Shown piece by piece: positions 1 to 41,240 of a stretch of DNA of 64,000 nucleotides. The position numbers and the translations under genes are program-made. Numbering within the stretch: the first letter of the stretch is position 1; each line of letters begins with the position of its first letter. Source of the DNA: Solea solea (Eukaryota; Chordata; Actinopteri; Pleuronectiformes; Soleidae). The DNA is taken from assembly GCF_958295425.1 (NCBI RefSeq), contig NC_081138.1, positions 2,072,501 to 2,136,500 on the forward strand, given 5' to 3'. Below the pieces are notes generated by a model. The model had not been told where the DNA came from. It worked only from the letters and a program-made list of their open reading frames with translations, and searched no databases.

Positions 1-7216
<7,216 letters not shown>

Positions 7217-8450
7217 ACCAAACCCACCAACTTCCCACCGCACGCACAAGACCAGGAAGATCACTGAGGGCCATTAGAAGGACTGATGGAACCGTTTATA
7301 TGCAGGAACAGACTTCAACAAAGGACATTTTCTGGCTTATCTTAAAACTACTGTTACATTTGCCATATATTAAGTGCAATGAGCCTTTCAAGATTTGTTG
7401 TTATTTTTATCCTCGATGATGTTGCCATTGGATGTTAAAACTATGTTTTCTATATTTTCAAATTATTGACAATGACCTCCTTGTGCTCTGATGTGTCATT
7501 GAAAGCTAAATATTTTCATTGTTATTGTGAACCGTCGACAATGGCTATATTTAAGGCGAAGCAAGGAGCAAAACTGTTAATTATATTTTCAGAGAAAAAC
7601 AGTATTATTTTGTTAAGTCCGTCAAATTGCTTGCTCTGTCGTCAACTCAGAGTCCAGTGTCATATCACAGAGCTTAAAGCAAATGATGTAGAAGTATGCT
7701 TTATAAGTATGTGTTTGACAGGAAGACGATTCACCTGCGTTACTTTTGAGCCTTTTCCCTGAGAAATGTACAAGTATGCAAACCTTTTACATCAGAGAAA
7801 ATGTTCCTTCTTGCTTTTTAATACCGTGTGATTTAAGCCTGTGTCCAGTGATTGACCGTAATGTTCCGTTGGATGATGAGAAAACACCACAAGTCTTTGG
7901 TTTGTAATCCACGACACACGTCCTCCAAGTGATGCTTGACCGACCCAGCTTTCTGTGCTCATCACAATGACCGCCTTCATAGAAATACCTCCAACCAGCA
8001 GTACCCAGTCTGTCAGTCACATCTTCCTGCTCTCTGTGAGGATCTCCTGCTTCTCATGTGGGGGACCAACAAGGAATGCCCCTATCCCCCCCCTCCCCGA
8101 CAGATCTTATCGTGGTTTCTTGCTATGCAATATCCAGTCGAGAAAATTCAGCCCCTGACAAACTCCACATTCTAGTGTCTTGAGGAATAACCAGGCCCTC
8201 CTCTGTCACGTACGTCAAACTTTACTGTGCAGAATAAGATATTTGATATGTGAAGGACTTATTTTCTGTGCCAACAATGTCTAGAATGAACTGTGTTGTA
8301 CTCGTCTGTGTACGACCCACACATGAGCATCTTGGGAGAATATATATTTTTGTTTTCAATACGGTTGTACAGATATTGACATAGCTGTGTAATGTAGTGT
8401 TTACTAAGTGAGCAACAGTGTACAGTGTAAAAATATAATAAGAATAAAGC
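7217..8450 (+). other. dennd5a: dennd5a 3' UTR with poly(A) signal
   Basis: A/T-rich non-coding sequence follows the stop codon. A canonical AATAAA hexamer lies at 8443-8448, so the transcript probably ends about 15-25 bases further on. I see no coding signal inside. The exact cleavage site is inferred. Confidence 0.7.
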
Positions 8451-8459
8451 ATCTGTAAT

Positions 8460-9110
8460 GTGTTGCAATATCATTTATTTATTATGTCGCAGTTCAAAGA
8501 GTTTATTGTCATATGTACCGTAAGTAAATGTGTTTCTCCGTGCAATTAAATTCTTTCCTTGCTGTTAATGCCAGGTTAAGTCAAAAGAAACGGATAAATA
8601 GTTGAAAGTAATAAAAGAACATACAATAATTGTAACTATTATATACAACGATAGTATCTAATAAGCACATAAAATCGAAAAAATAAACACTGTTAATAAA
8701 GAAAGAACATTAGCTGTGCAAAGTGAAGTAGATATGCAAAATAAACTTAATGTGCAAAAGTTACTTTAACCAGTTAATTGTTTGCTAAAGAAAGCTTTAG
8801 GGCATTTGCAATAATTGTCATTGCAGTGTTCTTAACTATTCTCATTGTATTCTTCACATTATATTTATTAACAAAGATGTTATGCGTTATACTGATAAAC
8901 AAAAAAATGCTTATTTATTAATGTTGTCCCCTTAAATGCATATATTTAAAATATACCGCTGTAGGAATGTGTTTTGGCAGCTGAGAAAATGTAAACAAAC
9001 TCGTTCGCGCCATATCTGGAGGGTGTTTTTCTTTAAAGCGCTGGTACCAGGAGGAGGCTGGGATTTGAAGTTTAAATGATGCCGTTTACAACAGTCACGT
9101 CCGGCTCCCT
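8460..9110. other. Intergenic spacer dennd5a - sinhcafl
   Basis: A/T-rich sequence without a coding pattern, splice-site pairs or clear repeats. The composition becomes GC- and CpG-richer from about 9000, leading into the promoter described next. Confidence 0.6.
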
Positions 9111-9345
9111 CACTACGGCTCCCAGCATGCACCGCTCCTGGAGAGGACGTGAGGACAGCAGCGATTGGTTGACTCCGCGTTCAAATCTAACTGCTGCACT
9201 CCTTATATGGGCATTGTGTGCTCGGCCCTTTCATTACGGCTTTTTATGCTAATCACATTTTAATGGCCAGCTGTATGCAGCAGTAGTAAGAGCATGCGCA
9301 GTAGCGACCAAGAATACGGCGAAGATTCAAAGTTTTTGTTCAGTA
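9110..9345 (+). promoter_or_regulatory. sinhcafl: Promoter and non-coding first exon of sinhcafl
   Basis: Within 200 bases there are five strong motif matches: a ZNF143/THAP11-like site ACTACGGCTCCCAGCATGCA (9112-9131), an inverted CCAAT box (ATTGG, 9164-9168), a perfect CArG box CCTTATATGG (9201-9210), an octamer-like ATGCTAAT (9246-9253) and an NRF1-like GCATGCGCA near 9292. A consensus donor GTAAGT at 9343 would end a non-coding first exon, spliced to the acceptor at 10457. The following 0.7 kb is CpG-rich. The transcription start is inferred to lie around 9230-9310. Confidence 0.65.
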
Positions 9346-10493
9346 AGTGCGCTCTTTTTCCGTCTTACGCTCAAATGAAATGTCTTGAATTGTGCTGTTT
9401 TGTCATGTTTGCGGAGGTTCGCGGCGGCGGAGTGTCGCCGTCGGTGTGACTCGTGCTAGTCGTCGCGAGGGCGAAAACGTACAAAGAGTAACTGACAATA
9501 GGATAACGTGGAAGTGAACGAGAGCGTGGCATGGTGCTCGTAGCACGGTCCGCTAGCTAGCATGCTAACAGCTAACAACAATGAGCCGTATTTGGCGCTG
9601 CAGCGGGGGTTAAGTTTGAATTTAAAGGGGACGATGAGTTCGCCGCAGCCGTTTGAAATTCGTTGAAACGACGACAGAAACACATTAACGACACGAAGTC
9701 GACAGCCGCGTGTTGGTAACGCACGCGTTTTACACTCAGTTACGCGTGTAGCACAGTAGCTTTTTGTTTTAGTTCAGAAAGCTGCCGCCGCCGCTGCTGC
9801 TGCTGCCGCCCGCTCTCTCCGCGTCGACCTCACGCCGCGGACGCGTTCGCGGCTAAAACGGCGCCAGGCGGCGTCCACTCCTGTGTTCTTCTGTGTTTAT
9901 TTTCACAGTTTAAACTTGGTTATTAATAAAGTGCTGAGCTGCGAAGTGCGATGAAGTAGCTTTAACGATAGTAAAAACGTGACGCTGTGCTGCGGTGGGT
10001 GTTAACGTCTCGGCGGTTCTGGGACTGAAAGTTTGAAAACCTGCCGCAGATGTCACGGATCTGCTCTATAACGCTTTTATGTGACCACACAAATGATGAC
10101 ATTATAGTTTAATATTGATTTAACGACGGTTTGTGTGTTTTACCCGCGACTTTTGCCCCAAGCCTCTTAGATGTCGTTGTAAACCCTTATTTCCTAGTTT
10201 ATTATCATCTTTATGTAATTGTGTGCTCTAGATACATTATGTCGACTAAATGATCGTTTCCATACAGTTTATTATCAAATTATGTGAAATATGACTTGGA
10301 AATGTCCGTGTTTCTGTGCTTGTGTGTGTCTATGTAGGGACCGCCCCCTTTTCAATAATAGAAAGCACAACTGTCTGCAGACATCCACCGTGTTTATAAA
10401 GAACCCCGGACATATTCATGCATTCATAGCCTTCTGTTGTGACGTTTTTCCCTGCAGGTTTTCTTTGCCACACCGCGGACCAACAGACAGACT

Positions 10494-12161
10494 ATGTTCG
10501 GCTTTCACAAGTCTAAAATCTACCGGAGTAACGACGGCTGTTGCATCTGCAAGACCAAGTCCTCCAGCTCCCGCTTCACAGACAGCAGCAGATATGAGGA
10601 GACGTTCAGGCTCTGCTTCGGGTAAACGCCCTCATTCATTTATTCACAACGCACATATATGTGTTCATACTTCATATTGTTGCCACATAAGTTCTTCATG
10701 CACTGTTTAAACTGCTGACATTGTGCTAAAGGAAGCTAAAAAACACTGTTAAACTGCTTTATTCCACAAAAAAACAACAGAAAAACAGAGGTAACAGTGG
10801 AAGTATGTGTGTTTTTATGTGGTTTCGTCAAAAATCCACCTTTGCATAATTTAAAATGGCTGAGTCTGGAATTGCACTTTATTTTATAACACATTAACTG
10901 TTATTTTTACTACCATACTTCTATATTTTATCACCGTACATTTTTAACTACTGTATATTTCACACGTTGTGCGTACACCTGTCATTTTAAATGATGTCGG
11001 GACAGTATTACTGTTTATTTTACATCTGTTAATAATTGTATTCCAAGAGAAACAGTATTTTCATCTGTGCTACTGTTATGTGTGTGGCAAATTCACAATA
11101 AACCCTATTTCATTTAATGGAATAATTAGTTTTGTGCTCACTATACCAATATTAAAATAAAAACCAGAAGCATAAACAGTCCCGTTGTAAGAAACTAATA
11201 AATAATTAAGTTCAAGAGAGAGGTCAGCCTTTAATACTAATGTCTTCTGGGACTTGTGGTGTTTTTTGTTCTTCAGGCTGTCAGAGGATCGCGTCGGAGA
11301 CATTTGCAACGCTTGTGTGCTCCTGGTGAAGAGGTGGAAGAAGCTGCCCATCGGTTCAAAGAAGAACTGGAACCATGTAAGTGGTATTTGAATTTCAGAA
11401 GGGCGGCTTGGACTCTAAGGTCTGATTTTTAAACTGACTCTCTGTTTTGTACCTGCTCTGACTCAGGTGGTGGATGCCAGAGCGGGGCCGGGCTTCAAGA
11501 TGACAAAACCCAAGAAGATCAAGAACAGTGACGGGAAGAAGAAGAGCAAGCTGAGGAAGCTGCACAAGTTAAAGAGACAAAGTTAGTTGTTTTTAAATAT
11601 AAACGAATGCCACATGTGCAGTGGGAAATTTATCTAATGCTAGAAAAACATTTGATACACTTTCATAGGGTTTTTTCACATTTCACGAGTTTTAATTGTT
11701 TTATGCTATTGTTTTTGTTTCCAAGCAGACTCTGATGCTCACAGCACGACCTCTAGCGTGTCTCCCGCTCAGTCTCCCGCTTACAGCAACCAGTCAGACG
11801 ACGGCTCCGACATCGAGTCCAAACAGAGACGCCCGACTCCCTCCATCTTTTCCTTCCTAGACCGTTCCTACTGGAAAAGGCAAGTTACAGCTTTGAAATA
11901 ATGAAACGTACTCTCAACCTTTTTTACAGTGAATATCTCAGGTTGTCTAATGTGTTTTCTTTTGTTTACCTTTTTAGGCAAAAGGTGTGTTGTGGGATCG
12001 TCTACAAGGGTCGGTTTGGAGAGGTGATCATTGACCCACGACTCTTCAAGCCCTGCTGCAGTTCCAAAAAACAGAAGACACTGGCTTCCACACAAGTGTC
12101 CACTCACCTCCCAGACACACTTCCTCCTCAGCTCCCAGAAGACGTGAAAGAAACTTGGTGA
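10494..12161 (+). CDS. sinhcafl: SIN3-HDAC complex-associated factor-like (FAM60A family)
   Basis: SINHCAF/FAM60A is a subunit of the SIN3-HDAC co-repressor complex in the nucleus. Coding exons: 10494-10621, 11277-11376, 11467-11581, 11729-11879, 11978-12161; 225 residues, close to the roughly 220 of the human protein. Visible features are the N-terminal Cys motif MFGFHKSKIYRSNDGCCICK, LCFGLSEDRVGDICNACVLL, a Lys-rich stretch (KKIKNSDGKKKSKLRKLHKL), a Ser-rich linker, and the family C-terminal block SIFSFLDRSYWKRQKVCCG and YKGRFGEVIIDPRLFKPCC. The ATG at 10494 is the first in its exon, which starts at 10458 after an acceptor. The last intron has a GC donor (AG|GCAAGT at 11880); only this choice keeps the conserved C-terminus in frame. 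The symbol with suffix l is inferred from linkage to scube2 and dennd5a; it could equally be annotated sinhcaf. Confidence 0.93.
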
Positions 12162-14115
12162 TTGACTGTGTTGATTCCCTCTGCAGGGTTAATCCATGGC
12201 ATCACCTGGATTTGTCTCCAGTGGCAGACCTCCCTTTCCCCCCTTCTCCCCCCCTTAGATCCATTAGTTAGATATTTCTCTTTTGTAATGTTCTTTTTTT
12301 TATATGGGTATTTTTTAACTTTTGTATAGAGAACTTTTTCTTTTTTTATAAAAAGCAAAAAGGACAAAAAAAAAACAATTTATGGGCATTAGTAATTTAT
12401 AGATTGATGCGACACATTTTGTTGAGGTTCTGTTTTTGGTTCTAAAAAAAAAACTTTTGGTTATTTTTATAATGTGTTTGAATATTTTTGTCACTTTTTC
12501 AACATATCAAGACTGTTCTTTTTTTTCCTTTTTTATAACTTGTTAAATTGTAAGTGTGCATGTGAACGACACCAGCTATTTCTAATACCAGCTTTTTCAT
12601 GTGGCAATGTTTTGTTCTTTCCGTTTGCTCCCTACGTGCAAACGTGTGCGTCTGTAGGTGTGTGTGTAGTACACGGAGGACTGTAGGCGACAACAGGGAT
12701 CATTAGTGCAACTGTCCTCTGTATTGAGCTTTTAATATGTGCGTGTGTAGGTGAGAACAGATGATTTCCGACCGTTTTCGCAGCCTAAACGCGCCATAGC
12801 TTTGTAATGAGGTTAGACCGTGCATGCAGTACATTCCACTGCTTTCTCTGGAATGACAAAAGCGATGTATTTATTTCCTTTGTACAGCCTACAATGAAAT
12901 GACCAATGCATGTTGTAAAGCAAATGATTTTTTAAAAAGAAAAATTGATTTTGTAAATACAGTTTATTGGCTCTCGATGCATCTCAACCTTCTTCTTTTT
13001 TCTTTTTTTTTTTAAATGGCAGGAATGGCAAACCACTACGTGTGTAAATGTTTTTGTGTCTGAAAGGTGCTGAAAATGTACTTTTACACTATTTCAGTGA
13101 CATTTTTAATTCCATTTTCACATCTCTTTATCTCAGGCCTGTTTCTCTACGATAATGCAAAGCTTTGGCTCTTATACTTTGCCTGAAATACACACAAGCT
13201 TAAAGGTTTCACTGTTGTCTGTGGCGTCCGCTCGCTGCGATATTGTTTATTTTGTCCGCTCATGGCCAGAGATCGAACAGACAGGAAATGTTTGATCTAT
13301 TTTTCTGGTTATTTTACTTTTTTTCTTTTTATGTGTGATGATCAGTGTTGTGATTTATTCAGAAGCAATTGTCAAAGTCAAACTATGCAGACGTTATGAA
13401 TGTGAGAGTTTCTCTGGGGTGCGGGCCGTCGCTTATGCTGTTTAAAGTGTAAAGTGGTGGATCCTTATTCAACCAAATTGATTTGTTTAAAAAAAAAAAA
13501 GCACAAATTCTTTCAGCAATATCAAATCACAATTCATAACAGTCTCATGTGATGTTTCTTGTTTTAATACTCAGATTGCGCGGCTTTAGTCCTGGTGCGC
13601 TTACTGTTCTTCAGACTAATACTACAGCGATAACGGTTGTTTTTTGTGTTCTTGCTTCTTTTTTTTGCAAATTGTTTCCAATCTCAAACTTCATGAATTG
13701 ACAGGCGATGCTCTGTAAAGTTGCTTAATATATAAACTTTTCTGCGGCAGGGTAGTTAAATGTTGAACTTTAAAAGGAGAAATGCTGCTTCCTTTTAACC
13801 TGGAAAATAAGCTTGTTTTTTTGTCCTTAGGGAGTTGCCATATTTGTTTCTACGAGGTACATTTTGGGATGTGAGATGTGCCTTAATTAATGAATTAATT
13901 ACCTGGCTCTCGTGTAATTTATTTTTTTATTTATTACAAACTTTGTTTCTGAAACTTTGAGACAACTGGTGTAGAGCCTTTTCTAGAAAGTCTGTTTTTA
14001 AATGTGTGCACTTCTTTTGAACAATGTAATGTAGATTATTTTTTATTTTTATTGCTTTATTTTTTTTGTATACTGTATTGCAAAAGTAGAACTGTATTGA
14101 AATAAAGAAAACCAG
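12162..14115 (+). other. sinhcafl: sinhcafl 3' UTR, about 1.95 kb
   Basis: Long T-rich, A/T-rich non-coding region after the TGA, ending at AATAAA 14101-14106. No alternative gene or coding exon is apparent. The open frames in it are short, T-rich and unconserved in appearance. Confidence 0.7.
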
Positions 14116-14483
14116 TAAATAAATAAGTAAATGTGAGTAATAGTACTTCTTGACCAGCAGGTGGTGCACAAGAGCTTCACAGAGGACGTAATGCTTGAGT
14201 TATTTGATATTTAACTGCAGAACAAACAGGCAGAGATTCTCTTGGCTGTTTGTGTTGAATTTGTTTAGCAGCTTTAAGCCAAGTTTATTCATCTGTTACT
14301 AACAAATTATAGATTATCTGCTAAAATGGCAGATGGAGTCTGCACAGGATCTAGTTCATATTTTGAGTTTGTATCAAAAGCTAATGTGTTTACCTTTGTT
14401 TACACTTAAAGATTAAAGATTATATACAATTTACCAACTGAATATATAAGTATCAATATTAGTGAATAACAGTAACAGAAAAG

Positions 14484-15120
14484 TAAGTGAACTTTATTAA
14501 GGTTATATACTAATATACAAAGTATAAACAGGATTAGATAAGTAATTAAACTAAAATAAGTGAACTTTATTAAGGTTATATACTAATATACAAAGTGTAA
14601 ACAGGATTAGATAAGTAATTAAACTAAAATAAGTGAACTTTATTAAGGTTATATACTAATATACAAAGTGTAAACAGGATTAGATAAGTAATTAAACTAA
14701 AATAAGTGAACTTTATTAAGGTTATATACCAATATACAGAGTATAAACAGGATTAATTGAACTAAAATAAGTGAACTGTATTAAGGTTATATACTAATAT
14801 ACAGAGTATAAACTGTATTAAATGAGTAATTAAACTAAAATAAATTAACTGTATTAAGGTAATATACTAATATACAGAGTATAAACTGTATTAGAAAAGT
14901 AAGTGAACTAAAATAAGTGAACTTTATTATGGTTATATACCAATATACAGAGTATAAACAGGATTAAATAAGTAATTGAACTGTATTAAGGTTATATACA
15001 GAGTATAAACTGTATTAAATGAGTAATTAAACTAAAATAAGTGAACTGTATTAAGGTTATATACTTATATACAGAGTATAAACAGGATTAAATAAGTAAT
15101 TGAACTAAAATAAGTGAACT
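14484..15120. repeat. 73-bp minisatellite, about 8-9 degenerate units
   Basis: Units contain GTGAACTTTATTAAGGTTAT followed by ATACTAATATACAAAGTATA and AACAGGATTAGATAAGTAAT. Starts of GTGAAC at 14487, 14560, 14633 and 14706 are each 73 bases apart; later units drop to 65 bases or are rearranged, and vary between TTTATT and TGTATT. The array lies between the end of sinhcafl and the scube2 promoter. Confidence 0.93.
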
Positions 15121-15154
15121 GTGTATCACAAAATAACAGTTTATGCCAGAAAAG

Positions 15155-15265
15155 GTGCCACCACACACACACACACGTTTGCAGCGCTACCCTTCTGACG
15201 ACACTGCACTGATTCCCATTCATTTTGTTAAGCAGCCTAAACAAACCTCTCTCCCTCACTTTAAC
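15155..15265 (+). repeat. CA-anchored dispersed repeat, copy A
   Basis: A short (CA)n tract runs into GTTTGCAGCGCTACCCTTCT, then a block with GACACTGCACTGATT, CATTCATTTTGTTAAG and CAGCCTAAAC. The same succession recurs at 43.9, 49.75 (reverse) and 55.0 kb. Confidence 0.7.
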
Positions 15266-15395
15266 CAAGTTAAATAACCAAGTTAGTGCCTGGTCCAGCT
15301 CTTACCTCAGACATGAGGTAGCGCTTCACAGGAGGGAGCACGAGGACTGTGAGGCTACTGTTTATACTTGACGAGGTTCCAGGAGGCATCAGAAA

Positions 15396-15397
15396 CG

Positions 15398-15433
<36 letters not shown>
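15396..15433. repeat. (AC)n microsatellite upstream of scube2
   Basis: About 19 AC units lie roughly 140 bases upstream of the scube2 start codon, next to the presumed core promoter. Confidence 0.95.
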
Positions 15434-15435
<2 letters not shown>

Positions 15436-15571
15436 CTCACTCCTTTCTCTTTTCAAAAGCCCCTTGTGAGGCAGATTGACAGGCTAGAATGAAAATGAGG
15501 CGGACGCTCGGTCGCGACTCCAGTGCGTACGCGTCCCTTTGAGCAGACCTCCACACTTGGATCATATCACC

Positions 15572-33765
<18,194 letters not shown>

Positions 33766-34735
33766 AACAAGAAAAAAAGATTTTCCGTCATACGCTTATA
33801 CAGATACTGGTCACAGTATCTTTTTTTAGCAGTATCTACTTTTTATTCTCAACTTCTCCCTTTAAAAGTATTCTGTAGTCACCTGTTTATACGAGAGGGG
33901 AGCACACACTTGATCCTGAGGGCGAAGAAGAAAAGACAAGACAACCAAGTGAACTCTTAACTGGAGCTTTAAGGAGGTGATGATCAAATCAAAAGGAAGA
34001 TGTCTTCCTTTTGTTTGGAAATTTCGGAAATTGGAACATTTCAACGACTTCACACCAACGTTTAGTAACTACAAGCCTGTTGAATATTGCTAAATACCGT
34101 ACGTAATTAGAATTTGAAAAAACAAACAAATATGGTTGCTTAACAGATGTACAGTTGTACACTGACAGTCAGTGATTCTGAGTTACTGACAGTAACAGAG
34201 ACAAATATAGCACAAATGTTTTCTTGAAACAAGATTAGCACTACGAGAGACGTAGTGGCGCCACAAAAGCAATTATTCTGATGGATCTTTTGTATATGAT
34301 GTAAAAAGTTTTTAGGTGAAATGCTAATGTGATGTAGCAACTACATTTTGAGCGTTTGTACGGCGCCGGTGCAGCTGCTGGTGGCACATACTTCTGATGT
34401 CCCGTGGACTGTGAATGAGCAGCACTGTTCTGAAAAACCTCGTCAACAGTGGCTTTTTTCCACTCACGAGACGTCGTCTGCTTCAGCATAATGACAACAG
34501 TATAGCATCGGTGCATTTTGTATTATGGACTAGCAACCAAAGACAACTGCTCACTCTGCAGATCGTCAGCGTGACTGAATGAAATAAAAAGGAAAGAGAG
34601 CGTTAAAAAAAAAAGAAACAAAAAGTCATGTAAAATAGAATTGAGCTGTTCACCTGTCTTAGATGATACACGTATGTATATTTTTTTAAGGTTTTGTACA
34701 TCTAATATGCTGTAAATAAAGATAGGAAACTTATT
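33766..34735 (+). other. scube2: scube2 3' UTR with two poly(A) signals
   Basis: Non-coding sequence after TAG 33763-33765. AATAAA hexamers lie at 34583-34588 and 34715-34720, so two alternative ends are possible. The ORFs on the minus strand here are chance frames. Confidence 0.7.
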
Positions 34736-34739
34736 TTAT

Positions 34740-35640
34740 GTTATTATTCCTCTGTCTCACTTTCTTTCTTTTAGCACAAAACAGAACTACATTTTATTTC
34801 TTTGCAGTTCAGTCACAGAAGGTGTTTTTATTCAACTTTGTCTGTTTGTTTGTTTGTCAGCATCATTTTTTGCCAAAAGTAATAAACTGATTTTCATCAA
34901 ATATGATGTAGATACTGGGCATACTGTAAAAATCTGTTAGCTGTATGATTTGTGCTAGATAATTCAACTCCTGTACTTATTATTCATATTGTGGGGACTC
35001 ACATTTATGGTGAAGACATGTTGTACTGTACAGTTTAGGCCAGTCGTGGTTAAGGTTAGAGTAAGTCTACAGGCAATGGATGTACGTCAATGTATTGAAA
35101 TGTTTGGAAAACATACAATGACAGCATGAATTTCTCAGTGAGTGTCTGTAACTACAGATGACAACATGAGCTGCTCATTCTCAGATACACTCATATGGTG
35201 ATACATTAATTAAGCATACATTATCTGCTGTTATTGAACACAATATCACAAGTAAATAGTGTCATTAGGCAGAATGGCGCCTTTTAGAGGTGTTTAGTCC
35301 GCTGATAAGAACTCAAACAATAACATGATGATATTTGGGACCCTCTGCCTCACCATTCCCAACTAATTATGCATTTTTGTCAAACTGTTGGACTCGTCGC
35401 TGTCCGCGGACCATAGTTATCCAACTGTTTACAATCACGTCGTTCGAACCATAGGGTGTATTCGTTTTAGTTACAGACACCCAGCGTCAAGGCGGGGTGG
35501 GACTCTGTTAACATGATTGTTTTGTGGTTTCCTGCAACATATTCAAATGAACTCATTTAATGTATAATGACCGACTTTAAAGTGCATTAAAACACAGGTG
35601 AATGCTGTTATAAGCCAAGTTGTAACGATGTTACCGCGCA
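34740..35640. other. Intergenic spacer scube2 - tmem9b
   Basis: No coding exon or gene remnant seen. In mammals NRIP3 occupies this position; nothing resembling its aspartyl-protease-like domain was recognised. Around 34990-35130 lies sequence resembling a degenerate dispersed repeat. Confidence 0.5.
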
Positions 35641-35830
35641 CTGTGCGTGGTCCGGTGCAAAGAACCGAGCGCCGTCACCGGAAACTGGAAGTCACCTGCT
35701 AGGAAACTGAGGGCTATGGTTTAGTTAGCTAGATTGCTAACGTCGCGGTTTGTTAGGGTTAACACTTTATACTCCTGGAACTGGTTTTGTTTTTTACTTC
35801 AGTCTTTAAAAACATTGCGACAGACTGACA
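35641..35830 (+). promoter_or_regulatory. tmem9b: Probable tmem9b promoter and 5' UTR
   Basis: A local GC/CpG increase just before the start codon, with CACCGGAAACTGGAAGTC containing two ETS-type GGAA cores near 35680. No TATA box is evident. The transcription start cannot be fixed from sequence. Confidence 0.45.
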
Positions 35831-40436
<4,606 letters not shown>

Positions 40437-41240
40437 ACTGTCCTGTGAGCAAGACTTAATGATGAAGGCGGGGGGGGGGACACTGTGACGGAGCCCTTAA
40501 TTTATACCCCCCCTCCCCTCCCTTTTTTTTTCTCTCTCATTTGTGGTTTGTATCTCATCAAGTGTGATGTTTCTAGGGTGAAAATGGTGGAGAAACGCCT
40601 GGCAGATGTAAAGGCAAAACAGGAAACTATTTAGTCTGCCGGAAGCACAAGAGATTACATTGAATACAGTTATTTTTGTGTTTTTCTTTTGTTTTTTTTT
40701 CTGCACAACCTTAAATGAAGAATCTTAAATTGCATTCCAGAAGCAGAATTGACTCCCTGCCTGTGGTCTAATTCGCAGGCGTGCCAAGTCACCAGAGAAT
40801 TGCAGTGAATTATTTGATGGCCAAGACAAATAAACGTGAGGGCGAACTTTCAAGTTGATATTTTATAACATTCAACGGCACTCCTTCTTCTGGCAGCCGT
40901 CAGATGACGTCCCGTCGGTCGAAAAAGCTGACGTCCAATTTTACAAACCAAACTGGCTTCCAGAGTAAAGCATCCAGATGTTGGTGGGTTCCACTGATCA
41001 CGGCTGCTGGATAACTGGCCTCCTGGCGGCAGCAGTGAAACGTTAGCATGTAGCTGGTGGGTATTTTCCACCCAAAAACGAATATAATGTGGAACCACTT
41101 CTCTCACCACAGGAGAAAGGAACCACTGTAAGATATGAATCCCTTCAGCTTTCTCCCCGAAAAATGCATGTTTTATAACAAATCTTTTCTAAATGTGTTT
41201 TCAATCATTTGTTCCGACTATTTAACGTCTAATAAACCAT
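40437..41240 (+). other. tmem9b: tmem9b 3' UTR
   Basis: Non-coding sequence after TAA 40434-40436, with AATAAA at 40829-40834 and a second at 41231-41236. The nearer signal is probably the main one. No other gene signal. Confidence 0.6.
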
